Notes under the pieces: model-generated
Told to the model about the DNA's origin: nothing
Database searches by the model: none
What the model saw: only the letters and a program-made list of their open reading frames with translations
Translations under genes and position numbers: made by a program
Part shown: positions 1 to 6,454 of the stretch, in pieces
How the letters are laid out: the number at the start of each line of letters is the position of its first letter
Position numbering within the stretch: position 1 is the stretch's first letter
Origin: Natronohydrobacter sp.
GTDB taxonomy: Bacteria > Pseudomonadota > Alphaproteobacteria > Rhodobacterales > Rhodobacteraceae
DNA: 11,496 nucleotides
Assembly (NCBI GenBank): GCA_007118445.1
Contig: SKRP01000302.1
Location: 1-11,496, forward strand
Direction of reading: 5' to 3'

Positions 1-803
1 ATGGCTATCCGCAATTCACCTATGGTGTGCTGCGCCAGCTGGGCTGGGACAGCGATCTGACGCCACAGGAACTGGCCGTGATCCGGCAGGTTGCGGGCAG
101 CGATGAGGAAGAGGCGATGGATGGCGTGAGCTGGTCGCTCGACCTGTCGGGCGGGATTCAGCGCGTGGCGCTGCAGCATGGCTGCGTGCCCTATGGCAAT
201 GGCAAGGCCCGCGCAGTGGCGTGGAACCTGCCGGACCCGATCCCGGTGCATCGCGAACCGATCTACACCGCGCGGCCTGATCTGGTGGCGGAATATCCCA
301 CCAATGACGACCGCCGCCAGCAACGCATGCCCAATATCGGCAAGGTGGTGCAGCAGGATGTGGTGGATCGCGGTGTGGCGGCTGAGTTTCCGATCATCCT
401 CACCTCGGGCCGTCTGGTCGAATATGAGGGCGGCGGCGAGGAAACCCGTTCGAACCCGTGGCTGGCCGAGCTCAAGCAGGACATGTTCGTCGAGATCAAC
501 CCCGAAGACGCGTCGGCGCGCGGCATTGTCGATGGGGGCTGGGTCTGGGTAACCGGGGCCGAAGGGGCCTCGCGCGCCCGCGTAAAGGCACTGGTGACCG
601 AGCGGGTGAACAAGGGTCTGGCCTTCATGCCCTTCCATTTCGCGGGCTGGTTCCAGGGCGAGGACCAGCGCGGCAATTACCCGGCGGGCACGGACCCGAT
701 TGTCCTGGGCGAATCTGTCAACGTCATCACCACGTATGGCTATGACCCGGTGACCGGCATGCATGAAGGCAAGGTCACGCTTTGCCAGATCGCTGCGGCA
801 TAA
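1..803 (+). CDS. fdhA: Formate dehydrogenase alpha (molybdopterin) subunit, C-terminal part
   Basis: The open frame (codons from base 3) enters from the left edge and ends at TAA 801-803, giving about 266 C-terminal residues of a protein that is normally around 900-1000. The end is a typical molydopterin-dinucleotide-binding domain of the DMSO-reductase superfamily: ILTSGR, then EETRSNPWL, FVEINPEDASARGI, and a closing segment with HFAGW and GESVNVITTYGYDPVTGMHEGK. Family knowledge says this subunit oxidises formate to CO2 at a Mo/W-bis-MGD centre and is exported by the Tat system with its beta partner. The active-site Cys/Sec, the first Fe-S cluster and any Tat signal lie outside the window, so they cannot be checked. 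The formate dehydrogenase assignment rests on the C-terminal motifs plus the beta and gamma genes directly downstream. A related periplasmic molybdoenzyme is the alternative. Confidence 0.9.
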   Translation, partial: GYPQFTYGVLRQLGWDSDLTPQELAVIRQVAGSDEEEAMDGVSWSLDLSGGIQRVALQHGCVPYGNGKARAVAWNLPDPIPVHREPIYTARPDLVAEYPTNDDRRQQRMPNIGKVVQQDVVDRGVAAEFPIILTSGRLVEYEGGGEETRSNPWLAELKQDMFVEINPEDASARGIVDGGWVWVTGAEGASRARVKALVTERVNKGLAFMPFHFAGWFQGEDQRGNYPAGTDPIVLGESVNVITTYGYDPVTGMHEGKVTLCQIAAA

Positions 804-818
804 GGGAGGATCAGACAA

Positions 819-1415
819 ATGGCACGAATGAAATTCCTTTGCGACGCAGATCGCTGCATCGAATGTCAGGCCTGTGTCACGGCCTGCAAGAACGAGCATG
901 AAGTCCCCTGGGGCATCAACCGCCGTCGTGTTGTCACGATCAATGACGGTCTGCCGGGTGAACGCTCGGTCTCGATGGCCTGTATGCATTGCGACGATGC
1001 GCCCTGTGCAGCGGTCTGCCCGGTCAATTGTTTCTATGAAACCGCTGACGGGGTGGTTCTGCACAACAAGGACACTTGCATCGGCTGCGGGTATTGCAGC
1101 TACGCCTGTCCCTTCGGCGCGCCGCAATTCCCGCAGACCGCCAATTTCGGCACACGCGGCAAGATGGACAAATGCACCTATTGCTCGGGCGGGCCGGAAC
1201 CGGACATGTCCCATGCGGAATATGTCAAATACGGCGCAAACCGTCTGGCCGAAGGCAAGCTTCCGCTCTGCGCCGAGATGTGCTCGACCAAGGCGCTTCT
1301 CGCGGGGGATGGCGATATCATCGCCGATATCTATCGCGAGCGGGTCGTGACGCGCGGCTATGGCTCGGGTGCCTGGGGCTGGCGCACGGCTTATGGCGAA
1401 ACCGTGACAGTGTAA
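819..1415 (+). CDS. fdhB: Formate dehydrogenase beta subunit, four [4Fe-4S] ferredoxin-like protein
   Basis: This 198-residue electron-transfer subunit carries electrons from the alpha subunit to the membrane cytochrome b. Four cysteine quartets are visible: C13/16/19/23, C55/58/63/67, C87/90/93/97 and C119/122/151/155. They are enough for four [4Fe-4S] clusters, the arrangement of the FdnH/HybA/DmsB family. Unlike E. coli FdnH (about 290 residues), it has no C-terminal membrane helix and stops soon after the last cluster, as in shorter three-subunit FdhABC enzymes. It has no signal peptide, so it would be carried out with the alpha subunit if that has a Tat signal. The start is set by GGGAGGA at 804-810, eight bases upstream, which directly follows the alpha stop codon. 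The 15-base gap indicates one transcript. Confidence 0.95.
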   Translation: MARMKFLCDADRCIECQACVTACKNEHEVPWGINRRRVVTINDGLPGERSVSMACMHCDDAPCAAVCPVNCFYETADGVVLHNKDTCIGCGYCSYACPFGAPQFPQTANFGTRGKMDKCTYCSGGPEPDMSHAEYVKYGANRLAEGKLPLCAEMCSTKALLAGDGDIIADIYRERVVTRGYGSGAWGWRTAYGETVTV

Positions 1416-1427
1416 GGAGCAAGGCAG

Positions 1428-2420
1428 ATGACCCTATTTTCCAGACTGCTCACGGCCTTTGGCCTTGTGCTTGCGCTGTCGCTGAGCGCCCCCATGGCCT
1501 CGGCACAGGTGAACCCGACCGAAAGCGCGGTGAATGAAGACGCGCTGTTTCAGGCCCTTGGCACCGCGCCGGTTTCGGGTCGGGTGACGATCCCGGATGC
1601 CAAGGCCGGCACGCTGATCAATACCGAAAACAAGAGCTGGGCCGCGCTTCAGGGCCAGACCCTGCACACGCTCTCCATCGTGGCGGTCGTCGGGATGGTC
1701 GCGATTCTGGCGTTGTTCTATCTGCTGCGGGGCAAGATCCGCATCGATTCGGGCTTCTCGGGGCGCACCATTCTGCGCTTCAACGCGATTGAGCGTTTCG
1801 CGCATTGGACGCTGGCCTCGACCTTCATCATCCTCGCGCTGACCGGGCTGAACCTGATCATCGGGAAATCGGTGATTGCGCCGATATTCGGCGAAGCGGC
1901 CTTTGGCACGCTGACCGCCTGGGGCAAGATCGCGCATAACTATCTGGCCTGGCCCTTCATGGTGTCGCTGGTGCTGATTGTGCTGTTGTGGGTCATCCAT
2001 AATGTGCCCGACAAGCTTGACCTGGAATGGATCAAGCAGGGCGGTGGCCTGTTCAAGAAGGGTGTGCACCCGCCTGCGCGCAAGTTCAATGCCGGTCAGA
2101 AGCTGATCTTCTGGTCCGTGGTGCTGGGCGGCGCGGCGCTGTCCTATACCGGCGTCATGCTGATGTTTCCGGGTGAAGCAGGCACAGCGGCGGATTGGCA
2201 GTTCTATCAGACCATCCATGCGCTGGTCGCAGCAGCCCTGTCGGCCATCGTGATCGCCCATATCTATATCGGCTCGGTCGGGATGGAAGGTGCATTCGAC
2301 GCGATGGGCTCGGGCGAGGTGGATGAGAACTGGGCCAAGGAGCACCATGCGCTCTGGGTCGAGGAAGTCAAATCCACGCAAGAGCGCAATACCAAACAGG
2401 TTGCGACACCGGCCGAGTGA
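1428..2420 (+). CDS. fdhC: Formate dehydrogenase gamma subunit, membrane cytochrome b
   Basis: This 330-residue integral membrane subunit takes electrons from the Fe-S subunit and reduces quinone through two haems b. A signal peptide-like N-terminus (residues 1-26, ending ASA-Q) is followed by a periplasmic stretch of about 50 residues. Hydrophobic helices then lie at about 80-100, 120-146, 168-192, 225-247 and 260-284. Histidines in the positions expected for haem ligation are H126 (RFAHW), H170 (IAHNY), H264 (TIHALV) and H278 (IAHIYIG), matching the four-His pattern of FdnI-type cytochromes. The protein is longer than FdnI (about 217 residues) because of the N-terminal extension, a layout I know from alphaproteobacterial and epsilonproteobacterial gamma subunits. 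The start is supported by AAGGAG at 1414-1419, overlapping the fdhB stop. Confidence 0.93.
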   Translation: MTLFSRLLTAFGLVLALSLSAPMASAQVNPTESAVNEDALFQALGTAPVSGRVTIPDAKAGTLINTENKSWAALQGQTLHTLSIVAVVGMVAILALFYLLRGKIRIDSGFSGRTILRFNAIERFAHWTLASTFIILALTGLNLIIGKSVIAPIFGEAAFGTLTAWGKIAHNYLAWPFMVSLVLIVLLWVIHNVPDKLDLEWIKQGGGLFKKGVHPPARKFNAGQKLIFWSVVLGGAALSYTGVMLMFPGEAGTAADWQFYQTIHALVAAALSAIVIAHIYIGSVGMEGAFDAMGSGEVDENWAKEHHALWVEEVKSTQERNTKQVATPAE

Positions 2421-2443
2421 TCGCGCCGGGGCGAGCCAGATTG

Positions 2444-2490
2444 CAGACCCGGTGCCAGCGATGGGCCGGGTCTGTCTGACTGAAAGACAG
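2444..2490 (+). terminator. Overlapping inverted repeats between fdhC and mrp (possible attenuating hairpins)
   Basis: A perfect 9-bp inverted repeat (CAGACCCGG 2444-2452, CCGGGTCTG 2466-2474) lies in the 77-base spacer. A second stem, CTGTCT 2472-2477 with AGACAG 2485-2490, shares bases 2472-2474 with it, so the two hairpins cannot both form fully. There is no U-tract, so a strong intrinsic terminator is unlikely. A partial terminator, an RNA processing or stabiliser site that sets different levels for fdhABC and the downstream genes, or a structure gating the weak mrp ribosome site are all possible. Confidence 0.35.
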
Positions 2491-2497
2491 GTCACAG

Positions 2498-3583
2498 ATG
2501 AACGGATCAGACAGTCTGGATGCGTTGCGCGCAACGCTTGGTGCCATTGAACTGCCCGGTGGGGGTAGTCTGGGCGCGTCCGGGCGCGTGGCCGGGCTCA
2601 GTCATGCAGGCGGGCGCGTCAGCCTGTCGATCCAGATCGCCCCGGAAGAGGCGCAGTCCTTCGCCCCTGTCCGTGATCAGGCCGAGGCCGCCTTGCGCGC
2701 CCTGCCGGGGGTGACATCTGTCTTTGCCGTGCTGACCTCGGAACGGCCCGCGCCGCCAAAACTGACACCGGAAAAACCCGCGAAAACCGACCCGCTGGCA
2801 GGCATTGGCCATGTGATCGCGGTCGCGTCCGGCAAGGGCGGGGTCGGCAAATCCACCACGACTGTCAATCTGGCGCTCGCGCTGCGCGCGCAGGGGTTGC
2901 GTGTGGGGATACTGGACGCGGATATCTATGGCCCCTCGCTGCCCACGCTTCTGGGCCTGCATGGCAAGCCGGGGCTGGGTCAGGGGCGCAAGCTGAAACC
3001 GATGCAGGCTTACGGGCTGCAGGCCATGTCGATGGGTCTGCTGGTGGAACCCGAAACCGCGATGGTCTGGCGCGGCCCGATGATCATGTCGGCGATCACG
3101 CAGATGATGGCCGATGTCGACTGGGGCGCGCTGGATGTGCTCTTGGTCGACATGCCGCCCGGCACGGGGGATGCGCAACTGGCACTGGCACAGGGCACGC
3201 AGCTTGCGGGTGCGGTGATCGTCTCGACCCCGCAGGACCTGTCGCTGATCGATGCGCGGCGCGGGATTGCGATGTTTCGCAAGGTGGATGTGCCCATTCT
3301 GGGCATTATCGAGAATATGGCGCATTTCATCTGCCCTGATTGCGGCAGCAGCCATGCGATTTTCGGCCAGGGCGGGGCCGAGGCCGAGGCCGAGCGTCTG
3401 CGCGTGCCCTTCCTTGGTGCTGTGCCCCTGACGATGGATTTGCGCGCGGGATCGGATTCCGGCCAGCCTGTGACGGCGCGCGACCCGGATGGCCCGCTGG
3501 GCCGGATTTACCAACAGATTGCCCGGACCATGCTGGCCGGGCTGACCACGATGCCGCAGGCGCAACGCCCCGGCCAGACCTGA
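2498..3583 (+). CDS. mrp: Mrp/ApbC (NBP35-type) iron-sulfur cluster carrier ATPase
   Basis: This 361-residue cytoplasmic P-loop protein is of the MinD/Mrp family and would bind and deliver [4Fe-4S] clusters to apo-proteins. Residues 1 to about 85 form a MIP18/DUF59-like domain. A Pro/Lys-rich linker follows, then the ATPase domain with deviant Walker A SGKGGVGKS (111-119), LDADIYGPSLP (139-149) and the switch motif VDMPPGTGD (217-225). The cluster-binding CxxC is C279/C282 within ENMAHFICPDCGS. Length and motifs are complete. The start codon follows only a weak AGG-like sequence. The gene sits directly behind fdhABC and ahead of a membrane peptide and a cytochrome, suggesting, as inference, a role in loading the clusters of the formate dehydrogenase beta or alpha subunit. 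Confidence 0.93.
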   Translation: MNGSDSLDALRATLGAIELPGGGSLGASGRVAGLSHAGGRVSLSIQIAPEEAQSFAPVRDQAEAALRALPGVTSVFAVLTSERPAPPKLTPEKPAKTDPLAGIGHVIAVASGKGGVGKSTTTVNLALALRAQGLRVGILDADIYGPSLPTLLGLHGKPGLGQGRKLKPMQAYGLQAMSMGLLVEPETAMVWRGPMIMSAITQMMADVDWGALDVLLVDMPPGTGDAQLALAQGTQLAGAVIVSTPQDLSLIDARRGIAMFRKVDVPILGIIENMAHFICPDCGSSHAIFGQGGAEAEAERLRVPFLGAVPLTMDLRAGSDSGQPVTARDPDGPLGRIYQQIARTMLAGLTTMPQAQRPGQT

Positions 3584-3601
3584 AAAACAGGAGAGACGAC
3601 C

Positions 3602-3757
3602 ATGAAAGCCTTTGCTGCAGCAATTATCTTTTCCGGTATCGCGGCCTTCGTCGCAGCGACCCTGCTCGACGGGAATTTCCAGCAACCCTCTTATTCGGCC
3701 TTCACGACCGAAGGCGCGCGGGTCGATAATCCGGGCCATAACCTGATCGGCAACTGA
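3602..3757 (+). CDS. 51-residue single-helix membrane peptide of unknown function
   Basis: This small ORF starts at ATG 3602 behind a good ribosome site (AGGAGA 3589-3594, seven bases away) and ends at TGA 3755-3757. The product has one hydrophobic segment (about residues 3-22, rich in Ala/Ile/Phe) followed by a short polar tail of 29 residues ending HNLIGN. It could be a membrane anchor facing the periplasm or an uncleaved signal. I do not recognise a named family. It lies 18 bases after mrp and only 5 bases before the WD40-cytochrome gene, which has no ribosome site of its own, so its translation probably drives that of the cytochrome. A structural partner of the formate dehydrogenase or of the cytochrome is the natural guess, but that is inference. 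Confidence 0.75.
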   Translation: MKAFAAAIIFSGIAAFVAATLLDGNFQQPSYSAFTTEGARVDNPGHNLIGN

Positions 3758-3762
3758 TCTTC

Positions 3763-5016
3763 ATGCGGGCTTTTTGTCTGGCATTCCTGCTTGCGACCGG
3801 CGCTCCGGTCGCAGCACAGGATCTGGCGGGCCATGGCGGGCCTGTAGGCGCGCTGGATGTGGCAGGCAACAGATTGCTTTCAGGCAGTTTCGACACCCGC
3901 GCGATCCTGTGGGACCTGGATGCGGCCCGCGCGCGCATAGTTACGCGCTTTCACGATGGCAATGTGACCGGCGTCGCCTTCCTGCCCGATGGCGGTTTCG
4001 TCACGGCAGGGCAGGACGGGCGCGTCGCGCTCTGGCAGGCAGACGGTCGCAGCCCGGAATTTGCCACCGAACCCGGAACTGCGGCCATCGCGGCGCTGGA
4101 TGTGACGCCTGACGGGCAGCGCGTGGCGGCGGGGTTCCGTGACGGTCGGGTGCAGGTGCTGGAGCGCGCCACAGGGCGCGTGCACAGCCATCAGGCCCAT
4201 CGCGAGCGGGTCAGCGGGGTCGGTTTTCTGCCCTCGGGGGATCTGGTTACGGTCGGGGGCGATCTGCGGCTGATCCGCTGGGATGCAGATTTCGCACCGC
4301 TGGCCAGCGCCGAGCTGCCTGATCTGCCCAACGCTCTGGCGATCAGTGAAGGCCGGATCGCCGTGATCTTTGCCGAAGGCGCGTTGCGGCTCTTTGCGCC
4401 GTCGGGCGAGATGCTGCCAGAGCGGTTCCTGACGGACCGGCCCCTTGTGGCGCTGGCCGCGCGCGGCCCCGATATCGCAGCCGCTGCGATCGATGGCACA
4501 GTCTGGTATCTGACCGCGGACATACTGGCGCAGCGTGTCATGTTTCGCGCCGCAACAGGGCCGGTCTGGGCGCTAGCCCTGGCCTCGGATCAGGCATTCA
4601 CGGGCGGGGCGGACGGGCGGATCCGGCGCTGGTCGCTTGACGATGGCACGGCGCTGGGCGGGGCTGAGGCAGAGCAGGTTGCGCAGGACTATACCGATGA
4701 CAGCCGCGGCGCCGAGATCTGGCGGTCCTGCGCAGTCTGTCATTCGCTGATCCCCGAGGATCACAGCCGCGCGGGCCCCAGCCTGCATGGCATCTTCGGC
4801 CAGCGCATCGCCAGCCAGCCCGGCTATGATTATTCTCCTGCGCTGCAGGCGCTCGATATTCTGTGGTCTCCGCGCACAGTGGCCGAGTTGTTCGAACATG
4901 GCCCCGAGGCTTACACGCCTGGCTCGCGCATGCCGGAGCAGCGAATCGCCGACGCCGCGGACCGGCAGGCGCTGGTCGAATTTCTGGCCCGCGCCAGTGC
5001 GGATCCGGCGCAATAG
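3763..5016 (+). CDS. Secreted WD40 beta-propeller fused to a class I cytochrome c
   Basis: This 417-residue protein has a signal peptide (residues 1-18, ending PVAA-Q). Propeller repeats of WD40 type fill about residues 20-295, with recognisable blade ends such as SGSFDTRAILWD (40-51), TAGQDGRVALWQ (81-92), GDLRLIRWD (166-174) and GGADGRIRRWS (281-291). A monohaem cytochrome c domain follows. Its haem site is CAVCH (323-327), then the GPSLHGIFG block (338-346) and a likely axial Met390 in SRMPEQR. It should sit in the periplasm and carry one haem c. It is last in the formate dehydrogenase/mrp run and lacks a clear ribosome site, consistent with coupling to the preceding small ORF. The propeller may dock a partner while the haem relays electrons, but its redox partner cannot be told from sequence. 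Confidence 0.9.
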   Translation: MRAFCLAFLLATGAPVAAQDLAGHGGPVGALDVAGNRLLSGSFDTRAILWDLDAARARIVTRFHDGNVTGVAFLPDGGFVTAGQDGRVALWQADGRSPEFATEPGTAAIAALDVTPDGQRVAAGFRDGRVQVLERATGRVHSHQAHRERVSGVGFLPSGDLVTVGGDLRLIRWDADFAPLASAELPDLPNALAISEGRIAVIFAEGALRLFAPSGEMLPERFLTDRPLVALAARGPDIAAAAIDGTVWYLTADILAQRVMFRAATGPVWALALASDQAFTGGADGRIRRWSLDDGTALGGAEAEQVAQDYTDDSRGAEIWRSCAVCHSLIPEDHSRAGPSLHGIFGQRIASQPGYDYSPALQALDILWSPRTVAELFEHGPEAYTPGSRMPEQRIADAADRQALVEFLARASADPAQ

Positions 5017-5044
5017 CGCATAGCGCGGGCGCTGGCGGGTTTTT
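5015..5044 (+). terminator. Weak candidate terminator after the WD40-cytochrome gene
   Basis: Several short GC-rich stems are possible right after the stop codon, for example AGCGC 5015-5019 with GCGCT 5029-5033, or AGCG 5022-5025 with CGCT 5030-5033. A run of five T follows at 5040-5044. The stems are short and six bases from the T run, so termination would be partial at best. Confidence 0.3.
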
Positions 5045-5072
5045 GCGTATTTCTTCGCGCGCATTTTGCGCC

Positions 5073-5117
5073 TATAGTCGGGACCATAACTATGGGTGCC
5101 CATGCAAGGTGCCCGAC
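5073..5117 (+). promoter_or_regulatory. Folded region and possible -10 element ahead of ihfB
   Basis: TATAGT at 5073-5078 resembles a -10 hexamer, with no convincing -35. Overlapping it is a nested inverted repeat. The outer arms GTCGGGACC (5077-5085) and GGTgCCCGAC (5108-5117) pair over 9 bp with one bulged G at 5111. They enclose an inner palindrome ATGGG-TG-CCCAT (5092-5103). The block ends 19 bases before the ihfB ATG. It may be a folded 5' leader of a read-through transcript or a protein-binding site on DNA. No clear IHF consensus is visible in it. Confidence 0.35.
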
Positions 5118-5136
5118 TGGGACGCGGGGGTGTTAT

Positions 5137-5424
5137 ATGATCCGATCTGAACTCATTCAGATAATCGCGGATGAGAATCCGCATCTTTTTCAACGTGACG
5201 TGGAGCGGATTGTGAACACGGTTTTTGGCGAGATCACCGAAGCCCTCGCGCGCGGTGAACGTGTGGAACTGCGTGGTTTCGGGGCCTTCTCGGTCAAGAA
5301 GCGCGACGCGCGCATCGGGCGCAATCCGCGCACTGGTGAGAGCGTCGCGGTCGATGCCAAGGCAGTGCCCTTTTTCAAGACCGGCAAGCTGTTGCGCGAC
5401 CGGTTGAACGGAGTGGAAGGATAA
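5137..5424 (+). CDS. ihfB: Integration host factor beta subunit
   Basis: This 95-residue DNA-bending protein forms the IHF heterodimer with IhfA. It shows the HU/IHF fold: N-terminal helices (MIRSELIQIIADENPHL), the core RGFGAFSVKKRDARIGRNPRTGE, and the beta-arm with the intercalating proline at residue 64 in GRNPRTG (61-67). The ending AVPFFKTGKLLRDRLN is typical of IhfB. A longer reading from an ATG at 5092 would add 15 residues absent from the family, and the family N-terminus MIRSELI fixes the start at 5137. The upstream GGGGGTG (about 5126-5132) is a modest ribosome site. The next gene begins within a few bases, so ihfB, lapA and trpF are probably one transcript. Confidence 0.96.
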   Translation: MIRSELIQIIADENPHLFQRDVERIVNTVFGEITEALARGERVELRGFGAFSVKKRDARIGRNPRTGESVAVDAKAVPFFKTGKLLRDRLNGVEG

Positions 5425-5430
5425 GTGTCT

Positions 5431-5784
5431 ATGATGGCGTATCTGCGCTATGGTTTCGCTGCCCTTGTGGCGGCTCTGCTCATCACATTTGCATTGGCCA
5501 ATCGCATGATGGTCGAGGTCAAATTGCTGCCCGATACGGTGGCATCGCTTCTGGGGATAGATTACCGTTACAGCTTGCCACTTTTCCTTCTGGTGGCAGT
5601 GGCCATGGGCGCGGGCTTGCTGCTGGGCTTCATCTGGGAATGGTTGCGCGAAAAAGGGCTGCGCGCCGAGGCCTCGCGGTTGCGCCGCGAACAGGACGCG
5701 CTGCGCTCCGAGCTCGAGCGCGTCGAAAAGATCGCCCCGCAGGCGCGCAAGGATGATGTGCTTGCGCTGGTCGATGGAAAATAA
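5431..5784 (+). CDS. LapA-domain inner membrane protein
   Basis: This short membrane protein of about 117 residues has two transmembrane helices (about residues 4-24 and 47-70), with ALANR after the first helix. An amphipathic, charged C-terminal coiled coil (about 75-100) projects into the cytoplasm. This is the lipopolysaccharide assembly protein A (LapA/YciS) domain layout. In enterobacteria LapA works with LapB to control LpxC and LPS synthesis. Whether the alphaproteobacterial copy does the same is not shown. I prefer ATG 5431 because GGAAGG at 5415-5420 is ten bases upstream. A GTG at 5425, directly after the ihfB stop, would add two residues but leaves only four bases of spacing. ATG 5434 is also possible. 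Confidence 0.85.
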   Translation: MMAYLRYGFAALVAALLITFALANRMMVEVKLLPDTVASLLGIDYRYSLPLFLLVAVAMGAGLLLGFIWEWLREKGLRAEASRLRREQDALRSELERVEKIAPQARKDDVLALVDGK

Positions 5785-5793
5785 GGCACGCGC

Positions 5794-6447
5794 ATGATGG
5801 CGCAGGGGGCGGTCAAGATCTGCGGGCTGACCAGCCTGCAGGCGGTGACCGATGCGGTCACGGCAGGGGCGCGCTATGTGGGTTTCGTGTTCTTTCCGCG
5901 CTCGCCGCGCCATCTGGATGTCGCGCGCGCGGCAGAGCTGGCGCAGTCCGTGCCTGCAGGCGTTGCCAAGGTGGCGCTGACGGTTGATGCGGATGATGCT
6001 TTTCTTGATGCGTTGCTGGCTTCTGTTCCGATCGATATGCTGCAATTGCATGGCCACGAGTCGCCTGAACGGGTCGCTGCGATCCGGGCGCGTCATGGTC
6101 TGCCGGTGATGAAAGCGGTGGGTGTGGCCGAGCGCGCGGATCTGGCAGAGCTGGACCGCTACATGAGTGTTGCCGATCAGATCCTGCTGGATGCCAAACC
6201 GCCGAAAGGGGCCGATCTGCCGGGCGGCAATGGTCTGGCCTTTGACTGGCGGCTGATCGCGGGGCGGGACTGGTCGCGGCCCTGGATGCTGGCAGGCGGG
6301 TTGACCCCCGCGAATGTGGCCGAGGCCATGCGCCTGACCGGTGCGCGGCAGGTCGATGTCTCATCCGGTGTGGAAAGCGCGCCGGGCGTGAAAGACCCGG
6401 CGCGCATCAGGGCGTTCATTCAGGCCGCGCGAAGCGTCGCGGGCTGA
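5794..6447 (+). CDS. trpF: Phosphoribosylanthranilate isomerase
   Basis: This 217-residue TIM-barrel enzyme of tryptophan synthesis converts N-(5-phosphoribosyl)anthranilate to CdRP. The catalytic residues are present: Cys10 in VKICGLT (general base) and Asp133 in ILLDAK (general acid), judged against the well-studied Thermotoga enzyme. Phosphate-loop and barrel motifs follow in order: GFVFFPRSPRHL (30-41), LQLHG (83-87), GGNGLAFDW (144-152), LAGGLTPANV (167-175) and VDVSSGVE (187-194). It is complete and of normal length. It starts 9 bases after the LapA-domain gene with a weak AAGG site. In the relatives I recall, trpB follows trpF, whereas here a convergent gene begins only 7 bases downstream. 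Confidence 0.96.
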   Translation: MMAQGAVKICGLTSLQAVTDAVTAGARYVGFVFFPRSPRHLDVARAAELAQSVPAGVAKVALTVDADDAFLDALLASVPIDMLQLHGHESPERVAAIRARHGLPVMKAVGVAERADLAELDRYMSVADQILLDAKPPKGADLPGGNGLAFDWRLIAGRDWSRPWMLAGGLTPANVAEAMRLTGARQVDVSSGVESAPGVKDPARIRAFIQAARSVAG

Positions 6448-6454
6448 GGCCGGA

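Noticed and set aside
1434..2534. 366-codon minus-strand open frame opposite fdhC
   Set aside because: It is an antisense shadow of a gene with clear haem-ligand histidines and membrane helices, and it has no motif of its own.
2507..3739. 410-codon minus-strand open frame opposite mrp and the small membrane peptide
   Set aside because: It mirrors the mrp codons almost exactly. It has no domain and an unnatural Arg/His-rich composition.
5092..5136. 15-residue N-terminal extension of IhfB from an upstream ATG
   Set aside because: IhfB proteins begin MIRSELI-like. The extension lies inside an inverted repeat and has no ribosome site.
4573..6096. 507-codon open frame on the minus strand opposite the cytochrome, ihfB, lapA and trpF genes
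   Set aside because: Four genes with clear family motifs occupy the plus strand here. The antisense product is rich in Arg/His/Gln/Asp with no recognisable domain, as expected for a shadow of GC-rich codons.
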